From the NCBI GenBank assembly GCA_037179515.1, contig JAXCGZ010007712.1:26001-90000 (forward strand): a stretch of DNA of 64,000 bases. The letters are read 5' to 3'. Made by a program: the position numbers and the translations under genes. Positions 63,885-64,000 of the stretch are shown here, piece after piece. The DNA is from Halocaridina rubra (Eukaryota; Arthropoda; Malacostraca; Decapoda; Atyidae). Within the stretch, counting starts at the first letter, position 1, and every line of letters starts with the position of its first letter. The notes under the pieces are model-generated. The model was given only the letters and a program-made list of their open reading frames with translations, was not told the DNA's origin and ran no database searches.

Positions 63885-64000
63885 CAACGAAAGTAGTCAA
63901 GTGTGAGCTAGTGAAGTTACTTTTTTACTATGTTCAAGCCGTACCTAGAAGCAGTGTATTCTTCGGAAAGTATGTTAAAAAAAAAAAAACTAGAGTAAGG

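Overview
The window is eukaryotic nuclear DNA, most likely from a malacostracan crustacean (decapod-like). It is AT-rich, packed with very long (GA)n, (TA)n and (AAT)n arrays, and full of decayed non-LTR retrotransposons and tRNA-derived SINEs. The only cellular genes I can support are intron-split and lie on the minus strand. The organism call is inference from repeat style and protein similarity; I see no bacterial, plasmid or CRISPR features. Gene content: (1) a NIM1-type (CAMK/AMPK-related) Ser/Thr kinase, six exons between 61952 and 52471 (minus). It runs from the beta-3 lysine exon to the stop codon; the exon(s) with the N-terminus and glycine-rich loop are not in the window. All six exons join in frame with GT/AG boundaries and give 362 residues. 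(2) MZT1 (MOZART1, a gamma-tubulin-complex subunit), two coding exons at 38438-38345 and 34183-34041 (minus), giving a complete 78-residue protein across a 4.2 kb intron. Layout: 1-5.6 kb holds LINE fragments, unassigned AT-rich DNA and GA arrays. 5.6-21.8 kb is the most structured part: a CR1/L2-like LINE followed by a non-coding flank appears twice in tandem (5.58-13.3 kb and 13.3-21.8 kb), diverged and loaded with later insertions (SINEs, a gag-only LTR element, MITEs, microsatellites). 22.0-23.7 kb is a terminal-inverted-repeat element built around a ~178 bp satellite. 24-32 kb holds Tigger/pogo (TIGD1-like) debris, an RTE-like LINE copy and a second inverted-repeat element with a ~195 bp tandem core. 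32-48 kb holds MZT1 with sparse repeats, an LTR-like sequence with a tRNA-Leu-type primer-binding site (45.2 kb), a hAT-like MITE (46.9 kb) and a near-perfect 226 bp palindrome (47.8 kb). 48-52 kb holds TA arrays, another pogo-like inverted-repeat element and the NIM1K downstream region. 52.5-62 kb is NIM1K, whose 5.6 kb intron contains a nearly complete but broken LINE, several LINE tails, SINEs and arrays. 62-64 kb is unassigned, with a GA array, a LINE fragment and a 57 bp minisatellite. The two host genes have no evident functional link. Most mobile-element reading frames carry stops or frameshifts and look dead. I found no convincing new cellular system. The most notable signals are inverted-repeat elements with satellite cores, the tandem segmental duplication that shows microsatellites expanding from short seeds, a possible CaaX terminus on NIM1K, and an LTR/PBS-like repeat pair with a shared end.
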